The notes under the pieces are model-generated. The model was not told the DNA's origin. It did not search any database and worked only from the letters and a program-made list of their open reading frames with translations. 64,000 nt of DNA from Panagrolaimus kolymaensis (Eukaryota; Nematoda; Chromadorea; Rhabditida; Panagrolaimidae): the NCBI GenBank assembly GCA_028622995.1, contig JAJQJQ010000012.1, forward strand, positions 4,892,096 to 4,956,095. Direction: 5' to 3'. Below are positions 58,233-64,000 of this stretch, in pieces. A program made the translations under genes and the position numbers. Every line of letters starts with the position of its first letter. The stretch's first letter is position 1.

Positions 58233-60243
58233 ATGAAACATCAAAATTGTTGTTGTTATTGGAAATTTTCAAAACTTTTATTATTCATTTTGTTGAGATT
58301 AATTGAATTTTCATTTGCCAGTTATCATGAGCGAAGATTATATGAAGATTTAATGAGAGATTATAATATTCTCGAACGACCTGTTGCAAATCATACTTTA
58401 CCGGTAACTGTATATTTAAAAGTATCCCTTCAACAATTAATTGATGTGGATGAAAAAAATCAAATTGTTTATGTTAATGCATGGTTGGATTATGTAAGTT
58501 GCTGTTTGGGCAAAATTTGAAATAAAACAACAAAATTCCAGACATGGAACGATTATAAACTTCGATGGGATCGCGAAGAATATGGTAATATTTCAGATGT
58601 TCGATTTCCAGCTGGAAGAATTTGGAAGCCTGATGTAAGCCGGCCGCCTATTTTCGTATAATCCAAGTTTTGGATACCATAAAAATTTTAGGTTTTGTTA
58701 TATAATAGCGTCGATGCTAATTTTGATTCAACATATCCAACAAATATGGTGGTATATCATACAGGTGATGTTTCATGGGTGCCTCCAGGAATATTTAAAA
58801 TTAGTTGTAAAATTGATATTAAAGTAAGACCTTTTTTTCAAAAAATGAGTAAGTCGAACGAACAAAAAAATTTTTAGTGGTTTCCTTTTGATGAACAACG
58901 ATGCTTTTTTAAAGTTAGTTTCTTCTTCAAAACTTATTGGAGCTTTGAGGAGAAAAAAGAATTGGTCTTTTTTTAGTTCGGGTCATGGACTTACAATGGC
59001 TTTAAACTTGATTTACAACCAGCTAAAGGTGGATTCGATATATCTGAATATTTGCCTAATGGAGAATGGGCATTGCCACGTGAGCTTATTTACTTCATAG
59101 ATACCACCATATAAATTCTATTAAATTTTTAGTTACCACCGTATCTAGGTCTGAAAAGTTTTATGATTGTTGCACAGTAAGTTTTATGCCATTTAAAACA
59201 TTTCTTTACCATCCATAATTTCAACAAATTTGCTCCATAATAATAGCTCGCGATTAATGCACTTTCTTTTGCAGGAGCCTTATCCCGATTTAACCTTTTA
59301 TTTACACATGAGACGACGAACACTTTATTACGGTTTTAATTTAATCATGCCATGTATTTTGACCACTGCCATGTCTTTACTTACTTTTACTCTTCCGCCT
59401 GAGGCTGGAGAAAAGATTACTCTTCGTAAGCCATTGTTGCTGTCATTCTAAATAGCTTTTATAAAATTATTAAATTTTCAGAGATAACTGTATTACTTTC
59501 AATTTGTTTTTTCTTAGGAATTTTAGCTGAAATGTCACCACCCACATCTGAAGCAGTACCATTATTGGGAATATTTTTTTCTTGCTGTATGATAGTTGTT
59601 ACAGCATCAACCGTTTTTACTGTTTATGTTTTGAATTTGCATTATCGTACACCTGAAACTCATGAAATGGGCTCGAAAGTATGTTTACATATTTTTAATT
59701 GAATTCATATTGCTTTTTTAGACTCGAACCTTATTGCTTTATTGGCTACCATATATTCTCAGAATGGAACGTCCAGGTATAACCTTAACATGGCAAACTC
59801 TGCCTTCATTATTACCTTGCTCAAAACCTAAACGACATAGTGAATCATTAATAAGAAATATAAAAGAAAATGAAACAGGTTCACGGGGTTCATTTGATAT
59901 TGAACATCGATTAAGTCGATACCTGCCTTCATTTACTAATGGCGGCCCAAAATCTTTTATCAATACTGGAACCCTTGAATCTACAGTTTTTGCTTCACCT
60001 GGACCTAAACCAAATGCCATTGAACTTGGAAATCATGCAACCATGCTTATTTTACAAAGAATTTTCAACGAATTAAAAATAATCACGAAACAAATGATTG
60101 AATCAGAAAAAGATGATACAGCTGCAAATCAATGGAAATTTGCTGCAATGGTTGTTGATCGATGTTGTTTATATATTTTTACATTTTTTATTGTTGCCAC
60201 TAGTGTTGGAATTATTATGTCAGCTCCATATATTATTGCTTGA
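58233..60243 (+). CDS. acr-16: Nicotinic acetylcholine receptor alpha-type subunit, ACR-16-like
   Basis: Exons 58233-58493, 58542-58634, 58692-58823, 58878-58913, 58977-59079, 59133-59176, 59275-59425, 59482-59678 and 59722-60243; 512 residues. Signal peptide ([16 protein letters not shown]), then ligand-binding domain with WVPPGIF, Cys-loop [15 protein letters not shown] and the vicinal cysteines YDCC that mark an alpha subunit. M1-M3 run from [15 protein letters not shown]2 is flanked by the Glu of AGEKITL needed for cation selectivity. A long M3-M4 loop holds [14 protein letters not shown], and M4 is at the C-terminus. Strong resemblance to C. elegans ACR-16, the homomeric levamisole-insensitive muscle receptor. 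M2 has AMSLLTF where ACR-16 has LMTLLGF. AATAAA at 60321-60326. Confidence 0.92.
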
Positions 60244-60480
60244 TTTACAACGAAGATAAAATTGATTATGGGATATACTTTCTTAGAGAGCTTTCAAAAA
60301 ATATTTTTTCTTTCTTGTTAAATAAAGTTTCATCCGTACTATCATTCTAAAACACAAAATTAAATATCAGATTCATTTATGTACAACAAAAACAATAAAA
60401 CAATTAGAAATAAACATGCATAGTTTTATTAATAATACTTTAACAACAAATAATTTAGAAGCCAAAATCATACGAAATCA

Positions 60481-61083
60481 TCATTGAACGGGCTTCTTCT
60501 TCTTTTCACGTTTCTTGAGACCATCCATATTTGAACGAAGAACTTGAACATATGCAGCTTGAAATTTGTTCACTTCTTTAGCTTGCACCTAAAATGGAAA
60601 ATATAAAGATATATGAAAAAAGAAAGTTGTGACGCTGTTGCTGGCTTTAAACACGCTTGTCATGTGGCATAAATCGTAAATCAATGATTAAAAAAAGAAG
60701 AGAGTTGCAGAAAATTGAAGTAAATCTTGAAAATGTTGAAACCATAAGCACCATCGATAATATTCAATTTGTTCATAGCCAGCTTCAGCACAGTGAAAAA
60801 TATATAAAGAAAACTCACAACGGTGCTGATCTTGTTGCTTCCACAATTTGCACGGAAGAGACATAATCTTTCTGATGGCGGTTTATAATCTTTTGGTGGA
60901 TTCTTTGGTGTTGGTTTTGTTTGACCATTATCTGAAAAATGAAGGATGAATATAGTGAATAAGAAAGAAAATGAACTTACAAGCTTTCATCGTAATTGAA
61001 ACAGATTGAGAACCTCCAAGCTTGGGCTTTTGAAAAAGTACAGCTAATTGAGCCAAAAACTTATCATTGTCAAGAAGCGTCAT
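60481..61083 (-). CDS. Signal recognition particle 14 kDa protein
   Basis: Minus-strand exons 61083-60981, 60931-60819 and 60588-60481; 107 residues, typical for SRP14. MTLLDNDKFLAQLAVLFQK, then LFRANCGSNKISTV, then VNKFQAAYVQVLRSNMDGLK and a basic Lys-rich end. With SRP9 it forms the Alu-domain heterodimer that binds 7SL RNA and slows elongation while the ribosome docks at the ER. Tail-to-tail with the receptor gene: 237 bases separate the two stops. Confidence 0.92.
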
Positions 61084-61743
61084 AGCTGGAGATTATTAAT
61101 TTATGAACAACAAAAATCTTCAAAAATTGAAGTAAAGTTATTGAAAGGTTTCTGAGAGAAATAATTTTTGCAGCTCGAATAAAAAAAATCTAAGTTTTCA
61201 GCATTCACATTTCGTTTTGGGATCTTTTTATTTTTTGAAATATGTTTATTCGAGGCATGCGTTTGTACGGTAAATTACTGTATTAACATTATGAAAAAAT
61301 TAGTTTATAAAAATTTCGATAAAAAATTGAATCTGATGATGCAATAATAATAATTCCAAAACACGCTTTATTTGTGATTGTTTACATAGGCGATGATGAA
61401 TCACGTCAGCTTTAAGCAAAAAACTTATTTACTTGCAAATCCATCATCACTTTCATCAACCTTTCTTTATTCTTCTTCTTCCACATTCTCAAGTCTCAAG
61501 GTTAAAATGTTTACACTTCCTCTCACTTTTTCATCCAGGAAAAAAAGTGAGTGAACCCTCCTTTTTTATGCAATCAATAGGAGAAAGAAGTGGTGAAGAA
61601 GAAAAAAGTTATTTTTGTAGTCCCACATCAACCAACCAACCAACCAACCAACCATTGCAACGTTATTGTTGTTGCTGGTTTTAGAATAACTTTATTTTTA
61701 AATTAAATTAATTTACGAGATAGCGACTAACTATTATTGAACC
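61084..61743. other. Divergent promoter region of SRP14 and the PPPY-protein gene
   Basis: 660 bases between two start codons facing away from each other. Contains a (CCAA)n-type microsatellite at about 61628-61653. No coding exon supported. Confidence 0.45.
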
Positions 61744-62389
61744 ATGGGAGGATGGTGGTTCTTCTGGTTTTTCATTATTCCAATCATTTTTATTATCATT
61801 TTGATAGGTTCATTATTCTTTAGGTAACGGTTTTAGGATGGATGTGAGCTTTAAAAAGAATGAATTTTAGAGGTGCATCTTATCATCCATATTGGCGACG
61901 ACGAAGGACTACCGTTTATTCACCAAACACATGTTATCCTGTTTACACTATTCCTGGACGTAAGTGATATTTTTACAAAACTTTGTTATGCAAACAGTAG
62001 CAATCGGTTATTGCTTTTTTGAAGCCGCAAAAAATAAATATTTCAATAGTAATCAGTGAATTCTATGTAGGTGCAATAGCCAAAAATGAAACCCATTTTA
62101 AAGAAGCTTGATAGCCATAACAGAGTTTGTATAAGAAAATGGCACCATTTCATTAGAGCAAACCATCATTTAGCTAATATGAATCCATACATAAAGCTTT
62201 TCACTTTCATCACAATAATTTTAAGACATTTACATATAAAATCTTTCATTTCTAGAGCCTCCATATCCAGAACATACGCCATATCAATATTATCCCAATG
62301 CAACTGGTCCACCACCATATTCAGCAACAACACAATATGTTTCTCAACCGCTACACCCAATGCCACCATCAAAAAATCAATTTTATTAG
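61744..62389 (+). CDS. Small membrane protein with PPPY motif
   Basis: Exons 61744-61823, 61871-61959 and 62256-62389; 100 residues, phases fit. MGGWWFFWFFIIPIIFIILIG forms an N-terminal membrane helix, followed directly by RRRR and then a Pro/Tyr/Gln-rich tail containing PPYPEHTPY and GPPPYSATTQ. PPxY motifs bind WW domains, for example of NEDD4-family ubiquitin ligases. Small single-pass proteins with such tails (WBP1/VOPP1-like, NDFIP-like) often act as ligase adaptors on endosomes. That role is inferred from the architecture; no orthologue is named. The stop lies 48 bases from the stop of the convergent gene. Confidence 0.7.
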
Positions 62390-62437
62390 AAAACTCATAA
62401 CAGTAAAAAACACAAAACAAACAAAACAAAAAATTAA

Positions 62438-62930
62438 TTATTTTTCTTCTTCAAAAGTTGTGCCCATTTCATTCTTTTCATCAAAATCATAATCAAGAGG
62501 TTTTCCATATACACTGTCCAAAGTTCTAGCTGTAGCATCCTAAAATATATTTAGTTTTTAATGATTGTAAAGTTAATATAAACACTTACAATAAGAATGT
62601 TATGAAAATCATTAAGCTTCTTTCGGATCTTTGCGATGTTTTCAGTTTCTCTTTTCAAGCCAATTCGAACTCGAGAGATATCAGCATATTCGTCATAAAT
62701 CTGAAAAATTACATGCAATTAAAATAAATTGTAAAGCATTTATAAAAAAAACTTACAGATGGATAATTTGAAAAATTAGGTGAACCATTATTTTGAATTA
62801 CACTTTGAAAAGCTTTGCAGCAATCACAATCATCGAAATCATCTCCTTTAAAGCTGGCTTTAATGGTGATACTCAATGCGCCCACTTGGTGCATATTCGT
62901 GTACTTAATAGTTTTCTTTCCACCACCCAT
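62438..62930 (-). CDS. Unrecognised 128-residue protein
   Basis: Minus-strand exons 62930-62757, 62700-62590 and 62539-62438, all phase 0. ATG at 62930 gives MGGGKKTIKYTNMHQVGALS; the upstream continuation of the frame only offers a TTG and is not used. Residues ~30-45 have a Cys cluster (DDCDCCK). The middle (ISRVRIGLKRETENIAKIRKK) is a likely amphipathic or coiled-coil helix, and the end is acidic. Not recognised; it resembles small adaptor subunits in shape only. Confidence 0.65.
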
Positions 62931-63549
62931 ATTTTTCCAAAAAATTATTGAAGAAGAACGTGTAAAAAAAGCAGCAACGAAATGAAAAAGGATCAAAGAA
63001 AAAAAGGAAAAAATTTTCAAGTTCGAAGAAAATCAAACAACTTTTGTTTTGTCGTTTTAGGATTTTATTTATTCGAAATTAGCGGACAGTATTACTGTAA
63101 AAAGCTTGCATCAATGGCACATTTTTACGTTTACCTTGGCTCATCATACTTACTATGAATGAATTTACAAATTAGTGGAATAAAATTTATTGCATACATA
63201 CATACATAGATTGATTGGCTTTTTGTAATACATAAATTAAAAGAAACTTGTTTGTTTGCTCGAAAAACTTTGTCTTTGTTTGCTTTGACGCTTCTTTCCA
63301 AGTTTTTATTTTCATGGCTTGTTTCTTTCTTTCTGCTTTGCAGCAATGATTCTTCTTATTGTTATTGATTTATAAAAAAAAGTTATAATTCCTGCTAATA
63401 TGTATGTACATGTTGTTAAAATAATTATGAATTTGGTTTTCTAGTTTTGAATTTGTAAGGTGTTAATTCACATTAAAACTTACTTGCTTCCAAGCAACTT
63501 AATTAAAATTTATGTAATTATTGCTGTTTGCTAATTGACTAACGATGTC
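62931..63549. other. Divergent intergenic region, 619 bases
   Basis: Between two start codons facing away from each other. Contains a CATA repeat near 63197-63208. The ORF at 63131-63346 has no support. Confidence 0.4.
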
Positions 63550-64000
63550 ATGTCAAAATTTTATAAACCAAAACGTCAATTATGCAATTGCCGCCGTGCT
63601 CAACCTAATGAAGTAATTTATTTACCATTCTAAGCAATTTTATGATCTAAAAATATTTAGGAGATTTTTGACCGACGACATTTTTACCTTGCAACAATCA
63701 GCCATCTTGTAACTTTGCTGCTTTTATTCATTTCAATTTTTCTTGGAATAAAATTAATCGATTTTGAACACATTCAAATTTCTAATAATTCTTGCCAAGG
63801 AATTGAATCAATTGAAGCGTTTAATATTTGCCAAAATGAAAATGCTTTAATTTCAAGGTCTTTCAATGCCATGTATTACAGAACTTTAGTATCTTCAGCC
63901 TTCTTTACTTTATCTCTCATCATTTACAGTTACCTCGAATTACCATTGTATGATGCTTTCTTAAAAGCCATTGCACATTCGGATGATTCACAAGATTTTT
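63550..64000 (+). CDS. Membrane protein with at least two helices, 3' partial
   Basis: Exons 63550-63612 and 63661 to the window end, phase 0. The second ATG (63550) is used, since the ATG at 63545 is out of frame with exon 2. MSKFYKPKRQLCNCRRAQ is a basic cytoplasmic N-terminus. Helix 1 is ATISHLVTLLLLFISIFLGI. A luminal or extracellular loop follows with two Cys (NNSCQ, FNICQ) and one possible glycosylation site (NNS). Helix 2 is LVSSAFFTLSLIIYSYL. Family not recognised from this part. Confidence 0.55.

Noticed and set aside
62931..63020. Signal-peptide-like N-terminal extension of the 128-residue protein
   Set aside because: The extension has no ATG; it would need a TTG start. The ATG at 62930 is preferred.

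Overview
The window is a piece of nematode nuclear genome. It is strongly AT-rich, genes are split by short introns (mostly about 45-60 bases, GT...AG with TTTTAG/TTTCAG acceptors), and gene content fits: ADF/cofilin with an ATG-only first exon, an ACR-16-like nicotinic receptor subunit, a nematode-type casein kinase 1 relative and an F-box-like protein of a kind I associate with Panagrolaimidae. The family placement is a weak inference; 'nematode' is firm. No bacterial, CRISPR or rRNA features are seen.

Layout. 1-8.2 kb: a casein-kinase-like gene (5' end cut off by the window), a Thr-rich single-pass membrane protein, and a 67-residue single-pass membrane protein whose 4.4 kb first intron holds, on the opposite strand, an intact six-exon hAT-transposase gene and a second BED-finger gene. 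8.7-13.1 kb: a short CLASP-like protein, the F-box-like protein and tRNA-Lys(CTT). 13.8-23.1 kb: mitochondrial carnitine palmitoyltransferase 1, a divergent kinase and cofilin. A 7 kb stretch without genes follows. 30.1-40.3 kb: class V myosin in 18 coding exons, with signs of separate motor-only and tail-only transcripts.

40.6-53.7 kb is a rearranged, duplication-rich region. It carries two copies of a DM9-like gene (direct orientation, sharing a 425 bp identical tract), an inverted and decayed copy of the 1-8.2 kb block, a polypeptide GalNAc-transferase with a perfect 78+78 bp inverted repeat in one intron, and a mitochondrial ribosomal protein S5 gene that starts 2 bases after the stop of a small membrane-protein ORF. 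Several single-base frame breaks cluster here, while the large genes in 0-40 kb and 58-64 kb are clean; this means real decay or local assembly error.

53.7-58.2 kb holds a dispersed repeat and a tRNA-like remnant. 58.2-64 kb is compact: the nicotinic receptor subunit, SRP14, a small PPPY-motif membrane protein, an unrecognised 128-residue protein and the start of a two-or-more-pass membrane protein.

The genes are mostly ordinary cell functions (actin and vesicle transport, fatty-acid oxidation, protein targeting, glycosylation, synaptic signalling) and form no single pathway. The less ordinary content is structural: nested transposase with two alternative N-terminal modules, hairpin-forming intron, split myosin V transcripts, gene conversion and inverted segmental duplication. 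Exon coordinates were derived by hand from reading frame and splice phase.
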